DNA of 64,000 bases from Rubrivirga sp. SAORIC476 (GCF_002283555.1 NZ_MVOI01000003.1:1538798-1602797), one strand, 5' to 3'. Numbered from the stretch's first letter, positions 26,356-35,808 are shown. The notes: a model not told the origin generated them from the sequence alone. Translations and numbers: made by a program.

Positions 26356-27708
26356 ATGTCTTCCACTACCGCCCGTCTCCTGGCCCTTGGCCTCGTGGTC
26401 GCCGCCGTCGCCGTGGTGGCGTTCGTGTGGCTCTCCCGCGAGCCTGCCCCGCTACCGCCGGACCGTGCCCAGATCGCCCCCGGCGACACCTTCGACGACG
26501 CCGAGGCGGCGGTCGACTACTACCGCGCGGTACTCCGCCGCGAGCCCGAGGCCGTCGAGCCGCGGGTCCGCCTCGCGCACGCGCTGCTCCAGCTCGGCAC
26601 GGAGCGCGGCACGCAGGGCGAGACCATCCCCGAGGCGCGCGAGCTGCTGGCAGAGGCCATCGAGCGCGAGCCCGACCACTACTACGCGCGGACCCTCCAG
26701 GCGTCGCTCCTCAACGTGCTCCACCAGTTTGAGGCCGCCCGCGACCTGTCGCGCGACCTGCTGGAGGACTACCCGTACCACGCCTACACACACGGCACGC
26801 TCATCGACGCGCTGGTCGAGCTGGGCGAGTATGACGAGGCCGTCGAGGTCTCGGACCGCCTCCAGGGCCTGAAGCCCGGCCTGCCGGCCTACTCGCGCGC
26901 CAGCTACATCCGCGAGCTGTACGGCGACACGCCGGGCGCCATCGACGCGATGCGCCTCGCGGCGGACGCCGGGGCCTCGGGCCGCCCCGAGCGCGCCTGG
27001 GCGCTCTACCAGCTCGGCTCTCTCTACCTCGGCGACGCCAAGCCCGACACGGCGGCCTTCATCTACCAGGGCATCCTCGAAGAGCGGCCTGGCTTCGCCC
27101 CCGCCCTCGCCGGGCTGGGCCACGTCGCCCTCGTCCGCGGCGACGCCGCCGAGGCGGTCCGCCAGCTCGAAGAGGCGCGGGCGCTCCAGCCGCTGGAGAT
27201 GATCGACGAGTTGCTCGTGGAGGCCTACACGGCCACCGGAGACACTCGCAAGGCCGACGCCGCCACCGAGCGCGTCCACCAGGCCCTGCTGGCGGCCCGC
27301 GAGATGGGCGAGGTGGTGGACATGGAGGAGGCGGACTTCCTGGCCGACCAGGACCGCGACCTCGACCGCGTCCTGACGATGGCGCGCGAGCAGCAGGCCC
27401 GCCGCCCCGGCCACCTCCACGCCAACGAGACGTACGCCTGGGCGCTCATGAAGACGGGCGACGCCGAGGCGGCCATCCCCTACATCGAGCGCGCGATGCG
27501 CCTCGGCACGGGCGACGCGATGGTCCACTACCGCGCCGCGCGCATCTACGAGGCTGCCGGGCAGACCGCCGAGGCGGCCCGCCACCTGCAGCTCGCGCTG
27601 GACGGCCACCTGGAGGTCGAGAGCCCGAGCACGGCCGCCGAGGCGCAGACGCTGCTGGCGTCGCTCGGCACCGGTGCGACGGTCCGCGCGACCAGCGCCG
27701 CGCGCTAG
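26356..27708 (+). CDS. Membrane-anchored tetratricopeptide-repeat protein
   Basis: A 450-aa protein with an N-terminal transmembrane anchor (about residues 7-26). Periplasmic TPR-like repeats follow to the C-terminus: AEAAVDYYRAVLRREPEAVEPRVRLA, ARELLAEAIEREPDHYYARTLQASLL, AAFIYQGILEERPGFAPALAGLGHVAL and AAIPYIERAMRLGTGDAMVHYRAARIYEAAGQTAEAARHLQLAL. TPRs mediate protein contacts, and no enzyme domain is visible. The stop is two bases before the next gene, so those two are co-translated. Its position between a T9SS-secreted DUF4331 protein and a TonB receptor suggests a scaffold in the same envelope system. Confidence 0.85.
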   Translation: MSSTTARLLALGLVVAAVAVVAFVWLSREPAPLPPDRAQIAPGDTFDDAEAAVDYYRAVLRREPEAVEPRVRLAHALLQLGTERGTQGETIPEARELLAEAIEREPDHYYARTLQASLLNVLHQFEAARDLSRDLLEDYPYHAYTHGTLIDALVELGEYDEAVEVSDRLQGLKPGLPAYSRASYIRELYGDTPGAIDAMRLAADAGASGRPERAWALYQLGSLYLGDAKPDTAAFIYQGILEERPGFAPALAGLGHVALVRGDAAEAVRQLEEARALQPLEMIDELLVEAYTATGDTRKADAATERVHQALLAAREMGEVVDMEEADFLADQDRDLDRVLTMAREQQARRPGHLHANETYAWALMKTGDAEAAIPYIERAMRLGTGDAMVHYRAARIYEAAGQTAEAARHLQLALDGHLEVESPSTAAEAQTLLASLGTGATVRATSAAR

Positions 27709-27710
27709 CG

Positions 27711-28235
27711 ATGGCCCGCCGCCCGACACGCCGTCCCCTCACCGCCCGCGCCCTGCGCGTGGGCGCGGTGGCGCTCGTGGTGGCAGGCTACCTGGTGGCC
27801 TTCGGCACCACGCCGACCGGGCAGGGCTGGACGCTCCTCCCCCACCTCGCGCTCGACCCCGGCCTGCCGCTGGCTGCGCCGACGCTCGTCGTCGAGCAGC
27901 CGCAGGAGGGCCCGGCGTTGACGACGTTGCGCCCGGAGGCGACGGACGACCCGGAGGACGCGAGCGAGCACGTCCGCGCGACGCTGCCCGTGATCCACGC
28001 GGGCCTGCGGGGAGCCGACGGACGCCGTGCTCACGAGGGCGTGCTGCACGCTCACGACGCGCCGGCGCCGGAGCCGTCCGTGCCCCCGACGCTGTCGCTC
28101 GACAAGCACCGGGTGCCGGCGCCGACGGCGGTGCCCGCTCCCCCCGCCTCGGTCGCCGCCGTCGACGAGCCGCCCGAGGCCGGAGCGTCCGTCGACCGCA
28201 CCGTAGAGACACCCCCACCGATCGGGCGGAGCTGA
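27711..28235 (+). CDS. Small membrane-anchored proline/alanine-rich protein
   Basis: A 174-aa hypothetical protein starting two bases after the TPR gene. One transmembrane segment (about 15-35) follows an Arg-rich start. The rest is a Pro/Ala/Glu-rich, probably disordered extracytoplasmic tail with a short His motif (GVLHAHD, about residue 112). No family recognised. Its codon use matches the neighbours and spacing supports a real gene. Like the small protein at 10346, it directly precedes a TonB receptor, so an accessory role is plausible. Confidence 0.6.
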   Translation: MARRPTRRPLTARALRVGAVALVVAGYLVAFGTTPTGQGWTLLPHLALDPGLPLAAPTLVVEQPQEGPALTTLRPEATDDPEDASEHVRATLPVIHAGLRGADGRRAHEGVLHAHDAPAPEPSVPPTLSLDKHRVPAPTAVPAPPASVAAVDEPPEAGASVDRTVETPPPIGRS

Positions 28236-28373
28236 GCCCGTCCACCGGTGAGTGGATGGGACTCGATGGCCGGAGCGAGGTGCTTCGGCCCGATGCCGGG
28301 CGACGTGCCCGGCCAAACGATCTGTGCCCGGACGCCCGGGCGCGACGCCCCTCCCTACCCGATCTCTCGACCG

Positions 28374-30674
28374 ATGCCTCTCTCTCTCCGCCGCCTCACG
28401 CGGCTCCTCTCCCTCTCCCTCCTACTCTCCGGGAGCGCCCTCGCCCAGGCCACCGGCACCCTCGCCGGCGTGGTTCTCGACGCCGACACTGGCGCCCCGC
28501 TGGCCGCCGCCAACGTCTCCCTGCCAGACCTCAACCGCGGGGCCGTCACCGACGCTGAGGGCCGGTTCTTCCTCGATGCCGTGCCCATCGGCACGCACGT
28601 TCTCCGCGCCTCGACCGTCGGCTACGAGGAGGCCCGGCATACCGCCGACGTGGGGGCGGACGCGACGACGCGCGCCGTGCTCCGACTCGCCGCCATCGAC
28701 ATTCGAATCGGCGAGGTGGTCGTGGAGGGGCGCGCCGTCAACCTGGTCGGCACCGCCGGGAGCGCGTCCGAGGGGCTCGTCGGGCAGACACAGCTGGCGC
28801 AGCGGCCGCTGCTGCGCGTCGGCGAGGTGCTGGAGACGATCCCGGGCGCCATCGTGACGCAGCACAGCGGGTCGGGCAAGGCGAATCAGTTCTTCCTGCG
28901 CGGCTTCAACCTGGACCACGGCACCGACTTCGCGGCGTCCGTCGAGGGCGTCCCGCTCAACCTGCCGACGCACGCGCACGGCCAGGGCTACCTCGACCTC
29001 AACTTCCTGATCCCCGAACTGGTCGAGGAGGTCGCGTTCGCGAAGGGGCCGCAGGGTGCCTCCGGCGGCAACTTCTCGACGGCGGGCCGGGCCGACATCC
29101 GCCTGGTGCGCCGCCTCGACGCGCCGCTCGTGCAGGCCGAGGCGGGCTCGGACGAGACGGCCGCCGCGCTCGTGGCCGGGTCCGCCTCGGTCGGCGACGG
29201 CACCATCCTGGGGGCCGTCCGCGGGCAGGTCACCGACGGCCCGTGGGTCAACCCGGAGAACGGGACGCTGCTGAGCGGCATGGCCCGCTACACGACGGGC
29301 ACCGCGCGCGACGGCGTGTCGCTGACGGCCCTGGCCTACCACAACGACTGGGACGCGACCGACCAGATCGCCAGCCGCGCCGTGCCCGGCCTCTACGACC
29401 GCTTGGGCACCGTCGACCCGACGGTCGGCGGCACCACGAGCCGCGCCACGTTGGTCGGCCGCTGGACGCGGACCTCCGACACGGGCGACGCGACGCGGGC
29501 GACCGCCTACGCGGCGTTCTACAGTCTCAACCTGTTTTCCAACTTCACCTACTTCCTCGACGACCCCGACCGCGGCGACCAGTTCGAGCAGGAGGACCGC
29601 CGCGTCTATGGCGGCGCCGACCTCGCGCGCGACTGGCGGATTGCGGGGCTCGGGCGGAGCAGCCGCGTCACGCTGGGCGCGGGCGTCCGCCACGACCAGA
29701 TCCTGGGCGTCGGGCTCTACCGGACGCAGGCCCGCGAGCGGATCGGGACTGTCCGCGACGACGCCGTCACGGAGACGAACGCGGGCGTGTACGGCGAGGT
29801 CGAGACGCGGTGGACCGAGGCCATCCGGACCACACTCGGACTGCGCGGCGACGCCTTCCGGTTCGACGTGGCGAGCGACCAGGCGGCCAACTCGGGCACG
29901 CGGACGGCGGCCCTCGCGAGCCCGAAGGCGGGACTCGTGCTCGGGCCGTGGGCGGATACCGAAGTCTACCTGAACGCCGGGCTGGGCTACCACAGCAACG
30001 ACGCCCGCGGCACCGTCATCACGGTCGATCCCGCCTCGGGCGCGGCCGTGGACCCGGTCGACCCGCTGGTGCGGACGCGCGCCGCCGAGGTGGGCGTCCG
30101 CACGGCCGCCGTGGCCGGGCTGCAGTCGACGGTCTCGCTGTGGGCCATCGGGCTCGACTCGGAGCTGGTGTTCGTCGGCGACGCGGGCGGGACCGAGGCC
30201 AGCGACGCCAGCCGCCACGTCGGCGTGGAGTGGGCCAACTACCTCGTCGCCACGGACTGGCTCCAGCTCGCCCTCGACGTGGCGCTGACGCGCTCGCGCT
30301 TCCTCGACGTGCCCGAGGGCGAGGACCGGATCGAGAACTCGCTCGGCCGTGTGGTCACGGGCGGCGTGTACCTCGGCCGCCCCGACGGCTGGATGGCGAG
30401 CCTGCAGGTCCGCCACCTCGGCCCCCGCCCGCTCACGGCCGACGGCGCGGTGACGGCCGCGGCCTCCACGCTGCTCGGCGCGAAGGTGGGCACCCGCGTC
30501 GGGCGCGTCGCGCTCTCGGCCGACGTGCTGAACCTGCTCGACTCCGACGCCGCCGACGTGAGCTACTTCTACGCCTCGCGCCTGCCCGGCGAGCCCGCCG
30601 CGGGCGTGGACGACCTCCACATCCACCCCGTCCCGCCGCGGAGCGTCCGCCTGACGGCGTCGGTGCGGCTGTAG
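28374..30674 (+). CDS. TonB-dependent receptor (THAHGQGY-type)
   Basis: A 766-aa outer-membrane receptor. Signal peptide about 1-22 (LLLSGSALAQ), carboxypeptidase-regulatory-like domain about 25-105 (LAGVVLDADTGAPLAAANVSLPDL), plug about 125-235, then barrel. The plug carries FFLRGFNLDHGTDFAASVEG followed by THAHGQGYLDLNFLIPELVEEV and KGPQGASGGNFSTAGRADI, the signature of a distinct receptor subfamily of unknown ligand. The barrel ends with SVRLTASVRL. The ATG at 28374 is chosen; GTG 28248 would add a 42-residue extension before the signal peptide. It is the last gene of the DUF4331-TPR-small protein run and ends at a GCCTCGG palindrome. Confidence 0.9.
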   Translation: MPLSLRRLTRLLSLSLLLSGSALAQATGTLAGVVLDADTGAPLAAANVSLPDLNRGAVTDAEGRFFLDAVPIGTHVLRASTVGYEEARHTADVGADATTRAVLRLAAIDIRIGEVVVEGRAVNLVGTAGSASEGLVGQTQLAQRPLLRVGEVLETIPGAIVTQHSGSGKANQFFLRGFNLDHGTDFAASVEGVPLNLPTHAHGQGYLDLNFLIPELVEEVAFAKGPQGASGGNFSTAGRADIRLVRRLDAPLVQAEAGSDETAAALVAGSASVGDGTILGAVRGQVTDGPWVNPENGTLLSGMARYTTGTARDGVSLTALAYHNDWDATDQIASRAVPGLYDRLGTVDPTVGGTTSRATLVGRWTRTSDTGDATRATAYAAFYSLNLFSNFTYFLDDPDRGDQFEQEDRRVYGGADLARDWRIAGLGRSSRVTLGAGVRHDQILGVGLYRTQARERIGTVRDDAVTETNAGVYGEVETRWTEAIRTTLGLRGDAFRFDVASDQAANSGTRTAALASPKAGLVLGPWADTEVYLNAGLGYHSNDARGTVITVDPASGAAVDPVDPLVRTRAAEVGVRTAAVAGLQSTVSLWAIGLDSELVFVGDAGGTEASDASRHVGVEWANYLVATDWLQLALDVALTRSRFLDVPEGEDRIENSLGRVVTGGVYLGRPDGWMASLQVRHLGPRPLTADGAVTAAASTLLGAKVGTRVGRVALSADVLNLLDSDAADVSYFYASRLPGEPAAGVDDLHIHPVPPRSVRLTASVRL

Positions 30675-30687
30675 CCCCTCAGAGCAT

Positions 30688-30707
30688 CCGCCTCGGCACC
30701 GAGGCGG
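30688..30707. terminator. GCCTCGG-type palindrome between convergent genes
   Basis: A perfect 9-bp inverted repeat with a CA centre lies in the 36-bp gap between the TonB receptor stop and the DciA stop. No T-run. Same core as 5137-5158. Confidence 0.6.
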
Positions 30708-30710
30708 GCG

Positions 30711-31004
30711 CTACCGGAACAGCACCTCGTCCACGACCTCGCGGCCGAGGTGCTCGTTCATCCGCACGCGCCATGCGTCGCGCTGGAACTGGAGCTGCTG
30801 GCGCCACGGCGCCGAGCGGACCTTGACGTAGAGCGTCCCGTGCCGCATCCAGACCTGCTCGGTGACGCCCGCGATGGCCTCGCCCGCGAGGATCGGCCAC
30901 GCCTCGACCGCCCGCGCGGCGTCGAACCGCTCGCGGTAGCCGTAGCGGTCCACGAGGTCCGACAGGACGGCGCCGAGCGGCTGGGGCTGATTCTTGGAGG
31001 CCAT
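30711..31004 (-). CDS. DUF721/DciA-like protein
   Basis: A 97-aa protein of the DUF721 family, to which the replicative-helicase loader DciA belongs. Diagnostic order: LGAVLSDLVDRYGYRERFDAARAVEAWPILAGEAIA, then VWMRHGTLYVKVRSAPWRQQLQFQRDAWRVRMNEHLGREVVDEVLFR. The W-P-I-L-A-G and S-x-W-x-Q-QL motifs are the conserved core. It would help load DnaB on DNA in bacteria lacking DnaC/DnaI. The gene is followed by the convergent TonB receptor. The 57-nt gap to the upstream membrane-protein gene allows co-transcription. Confidence 0.85.
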   Translation of the reverse strand: MASKNQPQPLGAVLSDLVDRYGYRERFDAARAVEAWPILAGEAIAGVTEQVWMRHGTLYVKVRSAPWRQQLQFQRDAWRVRMNEHLGREVVDEVLFR

Positions 31005-31061
31005 CGGGGGATGGAGGATCGGGCAGGGGGGCCGAAGGGTACCGCTTCTCGGACGCCCCGC

Positions 31062-32849
31062 CTACCCGCGCGTCGCGAGGTGCCACAGGAAGCCGACCTC
31101 GTCGCTCGACGTGACGCCCAGCGCGATCAGCCCCACGACGGCCAGCAGGAACGGGAGCCCGAACCCGAGCAATACGGCGCGGGCGGGCGGCGCGTAGGTC
31201 ACCGCCTGGAGATCCCACATCATCTTGTAGCCCGCCACGACCTCGATCAGCAGGCCGACCCCCAGGACCGTCGGCGCCAGGACGGTGGCGAGGCCCGCGT
31301 CGATGCTGCCGAGCAGGAGCGACACCACCATCAGCGGGAGCCAGCCCCAGCGGCACCACACGGCCAGCGAGAGCGCCTGCGCCGGGCGCAGCCGCCGCCG
31401 TCCCGTCACGACGTTCAGCCAGATGATCGTGAGCAGCAGCCACGCGCCGTACGCAAGCGCGAGGACGGCTACCAGCGTCAGCGGCTGGCCGAGCAGACCC
31501 GTCAGCCGCGCCTGCCCGTCGAGCGACCACGACGCCGTGGCCGCGACCAGCGCGTCGGTCCGCGCCAGCGCCCGCAGCGCGGACGTACCGACGACGCCGG
31601 CCGACAGGGCCAGCGCGACGGCGAGGCCGGAGGTCTCGAAGGCCGACAGGTCGAACCCGCGCTGGACGGCTTCGCGGTACAGGTCGCGGCGGCCGAAGTA
31701 GCGCGGCGCCATCGAACTGAGGCGCGGCGCACCGGCGTAGAACAGCCCGAGGCCGAGCACGAGCCCCCACCCGATCAGCAGGAGCGGCGACGCGCGGCGC
31801 TCCTGCCGCGCCTCAGAGCCCGCGTCGAACGCGAACACGCGCTGGGCGCCCGTCCAGAAGCCGCTCGCCACGCGGAGCGCGGGACGCGGCTCGTCGCCCT
31901 CCCCCAGCAGGCCGAAGCGCGTGCCGGTGACCTCGGAGCGCTGGTCGCGCTCGATGCGGTCGGCGTCGGCGTCGCGCCAGCGGTAGACGAACGCAGCAGC
32001 GGGCGGGTCGGAGAGGCCGAGGAGGTCCCCGAAGACGTTCTCGAGCGTGCGCGCCTGGGCGGCCTCCGTGCCGAGCGTGCGCCAGCCCCCCGGCTGCCCG
32101 GGCCGGACGCCCACGCCGAACGAGGCCAGCCCGACCGGCGTGTCGCGGCGGGCGCGCCACCGGCGAAGCGTCTCCACGGGCGCGCTCTCCCGGGCGTCCA
32201 CCAGCACGAGGTCCACGGTCTGTGCCGCGCGGTCGTCCTCGACGAACCGGCTCACGTAGTACGTCCTCGTGCCCGGCGCCCCGCGGTCGTGCGCCAGGGC
32301 CGTCAGCGCCTCGAAGTAGGGGCGGACGCGCGGGTCGCTCGTGTCGGACGACTGCGCGAGGCCGAAGTGACGGGCCGCCGGGTAGGGACGGGCGCGGTCC
32401 AGCGCCTCCGTCAGCAGGCGCGTGGCGTCACGGGTGCGGCGCAGGAGGAAGGCCGCGGGGAGTCCCTCCACCGGCAGGTCCTGCCAGAGGGCGATCCCGA
32501 GCCGGCTGGCGGCGTCCAGCACGGCCGTCTCCGCGATCAACTCCGTCCGCACGGCACGGACGCCCACCTGGTGCATGGCCTCCAGGTCGGCGATGGCCGC
32601 CTCGGCGTCGCTGGGGGCACTCCAGACGACGCCCGCCAGCGTGGGGTCGAGCGGCGGAAACGGGCCCCGAGGCACCGCGACCGAGGCAGGCACGGCGGTC
32701 GAGTCCGCGACGGCGACCGAGTCGGCCGACGGTGCGCCCGAGGCCGGCTGCGCGGATCGGGGCGCCTGAGCCGCCAGCGGCGCCACGGCGAGCACGGCCG
32801 CGAGGGCGAGGACGGAGAGCCGGAGAGTCGTCAGGATCGGCACGGACAT
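31062..32849 (-). CDS. Two-part envelope protein: glycosidase-like N-terminal region and multipass membrane region
   Basis: A 595-aa protein of no family I can name. Signal peptide about 1-27 (AVLAVAPLAAQA) is followed by a low-complexity Ser/Ala/Pro linker. Residues 60-340 contain LEAMHQVGVRAVRTELIAETAVLDAASRLGIALWQDLPVEGLPAAF, which resembles the (beta/alpha)8 start of GH2-type glycosidases (the 'new circumstance, act, low-status place' strand order), but I see no catalytic glutamates. From about 345 on there are seven or more membrane segments, including a Yip1/DUF-like C-terminal half. Whether it binds a glycan or senses the envelope is unknown. It sits just past the ftsZ terminator on the same strand. 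Confidence 0.6.
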   Translation of the reverse strand: MSVPILTTLRLSVLALAAVLAVAPLAAQAPRSAQPASGAPSADSVAVADSTAVPASVAVPRGPFPPLDPTLAGVVWSAPSDAEAAIADLEAMHQVGVRAVRTELIAETAVLDAASRLGIALWQDLPVEGLPAAFLLRRTRDATRLLTEALDRARPYPAARHFGLAQSSDTSDPRVRPYFEALTALAHDRGAPGTRTYYVSRFVEDDRAAQTVDLVLVDARESAPVETLRRWRARRDTPVGLASFGVGVRPGQPGGWRTLGTEAAQARTLENVFGDLLGLSDPPAAAFVYRWRDADADRIERDQRSEVTGTRFGLLGEGDEPRPALRVASGFWTGAQRVFAFDAGSEARQERRASPLLLIGWGLVLGLGLFYAGAPRLSSMAPRYFGRRDLYREAVQRGFDLSAFETSGLAVALALSAGVVGTSALRALARTDALVAATASWSLDGQARLTGLLGQPLTLVAVLALAYGAWLLLTIIWLNVVTGRRRLRPAQALSLAVWCRWGWLPLMVVSLLLGSIDAGLATVLAPTVLGVGLLIEVVAGYKMMWDLQAVTYAPPARAVLLGFGLPFLLAVVGLIALGVTSSDEVGFLWHLATRG

Positions 32850-32911
32850 GGGGAGGTCGGCCGAGAGTACGCACGGCCCGCCCTCGCGTTCGCCATGCCG
32901 GCCAGACAGAA

Positions 32912-32945
32912 GAGGCCCCGCCGGGCGGAGAACCGGCGGGGCCTC
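32912..32945 (-). terminator. Terminator of the dcw cluster
   Basis: A 13-bp perfect stem (arm GAGGCCCCGCCGG) with an 8-nt loop lies 130 bp beyond the ftsZ stop. In the minus direction it is followed by TTCTGTCTG, a weak T-rich tail. Confidence 0.65.
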
Positions 32946-33074
32946 AGGACAACCCTGGCGAAGTTGTCCGGGGGGATCGGTGCCGCCCCGGCCCAGAGGA
33001 TCGGGACGGCGGGTGTCAGGGGTCCGTCACACCGAGCGACGCCACGAGAACGTCGGCGGCGGGCGGCTCGTGCC

Positions 33075-34352
33075 CTAGTCCATCATGCGACGGAGGAAGG
33101 CGGGCACGTCGGTGTCGTCCTTGTTGATGCGCTCGCGGCGCGGCGTGCCAGGCGGCGTCGGGAGCGGGCGGATGTTGCCGGGCCGCGGGGCCTCGCCAGT
33201 GCGCCCTGAGACCTCCTCGTCCTCGCGCGACCGATGCGGCTGCGGCGAGCGGCGCTCGTAGGCGGGCACGTCGAGCGTGCGCAGGTTGTCCTCGCCCTTG
33301 TAGGGCGGGGCGCCGTCGCCGGTGCCGAGCACCACACGCGGGCGCGCCTCCGGGACCTCGTCTTCCGCGCCCCGCGCGGCCTGGTCGAAGCCCGTCGCGA
33401 TGACCGTCACGCGGAGGGCGTCGCCCAACGTCTCGTCGATGACCGTGCCGAAGATGACCTCCGCCTCGTCGCCCGCCTCCATCTGGATGACGGAGGTGGC
33501 CTGGGTCGCCTCGCGGACGCCGAGGTCGATGCCCGCCGTGATGTTGACGAGCACGTTGCGGGCGCCCGAGATCGAGATACCGTCCAAGAGCGGGCTGGAG
33601 ATGGCCTCCTTGGCCGCGCGCCCGGCCCGGTTGTCGCCACTCGCGATGGCGCTCGACATGAGCGCCGTGCCACCGTCGAGCATCGTCGTGCGGATGTCGG
33701 CGAAGTCGAGGTTGATCAGGCCGTGGACCGTGATCAGCTCCGAGATGCCACGCGTGGCGTTGTAGAGCACGTCGTCGGCCATCTCGAAGGCCTCCACGAG
33801 CGTCGTGTCGTCGTCGGCGACGTCGAGCAGGCGCTCGTTCGGGATCACGATGAGCGTGTCCACGACCTCGCGGAGCGCCTCGATGCCCTGCTCGGCCATC
33901 CGGGAGCGCTTGCGCCCCTCGGCGGTGAACGGCTTGGTCACGACGGCCACCGTCAGGATGCCCATCTTCTTGGCCATCGCGGCCACGACGGGCGCCGCGC
34001 CGGTGCCGGTGCCGCCGCCCATGCCGGCGGCCACGAACACCATGTCGCAGCCGTCGAGGGCCTCCTGGATCTCGCGCTCGCTCTCCTGCGCCGCGCTCGC
34101 GCCGACGCTGGGCCGCGCGCCCGCGCCGAGGCCCTTGGTCAGCCCGCGGCCGACCTGGATCTTGCTGGGCGCCTGGTTGGCCTGGAGCGCCTGGGCGTCC
34201 GTGTTGATGGCGACAAACTCGACGCCGTGGATGCCCTTCGTGAGCATGTTGTTGACGGCGTTGCCGCCACCGCCACCGACGCCGACGACCCGAATGAGGG
34301 CCGTGTCTTGCGCGTCGTCGTCAAACGTGAATCGGGTGCTGAAATCGTCCAT
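33075..34352 (-). CDS. ftsZ: Cell-division GTPase FtsZ
   Basis: A 425-aa tubulin homologue that forms the Z-ring. GTP-binding motifs are visible: [15 protein letters not shown] (T1), the tubulin signature [13 protein letters not shown], and the T7 region [25 protein letters not shown]. The variable linker (about 330-405) is charged. The extreme C-terminus [11 protein letters not shown] is the conserved peptide that binds FtsA. The start at 34352 has GGAGGGAA seven bases upstream, an unusually good Shine-Dalgarno sequence for this genome, consistent with high expression. Last gene of the dcw cluster. A structured 112-nt gap with a DnaA box separates it from ftsA. Confidence 0.98.
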   Translation of the reverse strand: MDDFSTRFTFDDDAQDTALIRVVGVGGGGGNAVNNMLTKGIHGVEFVAINTDAQALQANQAPSKIQVGRGLTKGLGAGARPSVGASAAQESEREIQEALDGCDMVFVAAGMGGGTGTGAAPVVAAMAKKMGILTVAVVTKPFTAEGRKRSRMAEQGIEALREVVDTLIVIPNERLLDVADDDTTLVEAFEMADDVLYNATRGISELITVHGLINLDFADIRTTMLDGGTALMSSAIASGDNRAGRAAKEAISSPLLDGISISGARNVLVNITAGIDLGVREATQATSVIQMEAGDEAEVIFGTVIDETLGDALRVTVIATGFDQAARGAEDEVPEARPRVVLGTGDGAPPYKGEDNLRTLDVPAYERRSPQPHRSREDEEVSGRTGEAPRPGNIRPLPTPPGTPRRERINKDDTDVPAFLRRMMD

Positions 34353-34396
34353 GAGTTCCCTCCGGGATGGGGTGTCTTGCCAGGGTTGGGTGGGAT

Positions 34397-34444
34397 CGTC
34401 GGCAGGACAACCGGTAAGGTACCGGCTCCGCAGCCCTGCCGACG
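34397..34444 (-). other. Nested inverted repeats in the ftsA-ftsZ gap
   Basis: An outer perfect 10-bp repeat CGTCGGCAGG/CCTGCCGACG encloses an inner 6-bp repeat CCGGTA-AGG-TACCGG. It could fold into a stem in the mRNA or a cruciform in DNA, between the ftsA stop and the ftsZ start. There is no T-run after it. On the minus strand the inner repeat contains TACCTTAC, a weak -7-like match. Confidence 0.55.
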
Positions 34445-34449
34445 AGAGG

Positions 34450-34458
34450 TGTGGATAA
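34450..34458 (-). promoter_or_regulatory. Perfect DnaA box upstream of ftsZ
   Basis: TTATCCACA on the minus strand (TGTGGATAA on the plus) matches the DnaA box consensus at all nine positions. It sits directly between the ftsA stop and the nested repeat, about 100 bp before ftsZ. A second perfect box lies at 49161. Whether DnaA binds is untested. Confidence 0.5.
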
Positions 34459-34464
34459 AGGAGG

Positions 34465-35808
34465 CTAGAGTTCGTCGAACCAGCTCCGCATGCGACTGGC
34501 GATCTTGTTGACGAGCCCGTCGGGGTCCGAGTCGTAGCCGTCCCCATGTGCCTCTGCGGGCAGGCCAGGGGCGTCGGCAGCCATCGCCAGCGGGGTGGCC
34601 GGCTCGGGGTCGGCGGCGAGGAGCGAGGCGCCGCGACCGGCGCCGGTGCGCAGCCCGTGCAGCACGAGGCCGACGCCCGTCGCGTACTTCGGGTCGTCGA
34701 CTTCCTCGACCAGCCCGCCGGCCAGGCCGAGCGGGCGGCCGACGCGGGCCTCCAGGCCGAGGATCTCGGCAGCCAGTTCGGCGGTGCCGGGGATCAGCGC
34801 GCCGCCGCCGGTGAGCACCACGCCCGCCGAGAGGTGGCGGCCGTAGCCGGAGCGCTTGATCTCGATGGCGACGAACTCCAGGATCTCCTCCAGCCGCGGC
34901 TGGATGATCTGCGCCAGCGTCGACTGACCGATCGACTTGTCGGGCCGACCGCCGATGCCAGGGATCTGGATCTCGCGGTCCTCGGCCACCATGTCGACCA
35001 GCGCCACGCCGAACTCGTGCTTGAGGCGCTCCGCCTGGTCGTGCAGGATGCCGAGGCCCTTGCGGAGGTCGTCGGTGACCTTGTTGCCGGCCACGGCCAC
35101 CACGGCCGTGTGGCGGATCGTCTTGTCCTCGAAGATGGCGATGTCGGTCGTGCCGCCGCCGATGTCGACGAGCACGACGCCGACCTCCTTCTCGTCGTCG
35201 TGGAGGACGGCGTGGCTGGACGCCAGCGGCTCCAGCACGATGTCGTCGACGGCGAAGCCCGCCTTCTCGATGCAGCGGTACACGTTCTTCGCCGCGCTCA
35301 CGAGCCCGGTGATGATGTGCACGTTCGCCTCCAGCCGGACGCCGCTCATGCCGATCGGGTCGGCGACGCCGTCCTGGCCGTCCACGATGAACTCCTGCGG
35401 CAGCACGTGCAGGATCTCGCGGTCGGCGGGCATCGCGACGTGCTTGGTGTCCTCCAGCAGGCGGAGCACGTCGTTGCGGTCGATCTCGCCGCCCGAGACC
35501 GTGATCACGCCCCGGCTCTGGAAGCTCTGGATGTGGTCGCCCGCGATGCCGACGACGACGGACTGGACCTCGACGCCGGAGGCGTGCTCGGCCTCGGCGA
35601 TGGCCTTCTTGACGGCCTCGACGGTCTTGTCGATGTTGACGACGACGCCGCGGTTGAGGCCTTCGGACTCGGCCACGCCGACGCCGCGGACGTGGATGCG
35701 GTCGAGGTCGTCGGCCGACGCCACGACGGCGCAGATCTTGGTGGTGCCGATGTCGACGCCGACGACGACGCGGTCGCCGGTGGAGGGGGTGCGGTCCGGG
35801 TGGGGCAT
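34465..35808 (-). CDS. ftsA: Cell-division protein FtsA
   Basis: A 447-aa actin-like protein that tethers FtsZ to the membrane. The phosphate-1 motif is [18 protein letters not shown]. Then come the FtsA-specific SHS2 1C region ([27 protein letters not shown]), phosphate-2 [17 protein letters not shown] and the adenosine motif [13 protein letters not shown]. The C-terminus [14 protein letters not shown] is an amphipathic helix fit for membrane binding. The start is 20 nt after ftsQ, with no Shine-Dalgarno. Confidence 0.98.
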   Translation of the reverse strand: MPHPDRTPSTGDRVVVGVDIGTTKICAVVASADDLDRIHVRGVGVAESEGLNRGVVVNIDKTVEAVKKAIAEAEHASGVEVQSVVVGIAGDHIQSFQSRGVITVSGGEIDRNDVLRLLEDTKHVAMPADREILHVLPQEFIVDGQDGVADPIGMSGVRLEANVHIITGLVSAAKNVYRCIEKAGFAVDDIVLEPLASSHAVLHDDEKEVGVVLVDIGGGTTDIAIFEDKTIRHTAVVAVAGNKVTDDLRKGLGILHDQAERLKHEFGVALVDMVAEDREIQIPGIGGRPDKSIGQSTLAQIIQPRLEEILEFVAIEIKRSGYGRHLSAGVVLTGGGALIPGTAELAAEILGLEARVGRPLGLAGGLVEEVDDPKYATGVGLVLHGLRTGAGRGASLLAADPEPATPLAMAADAPGLPAEAHGDGYDSDPDGLVNKIASRMRSWFDEL

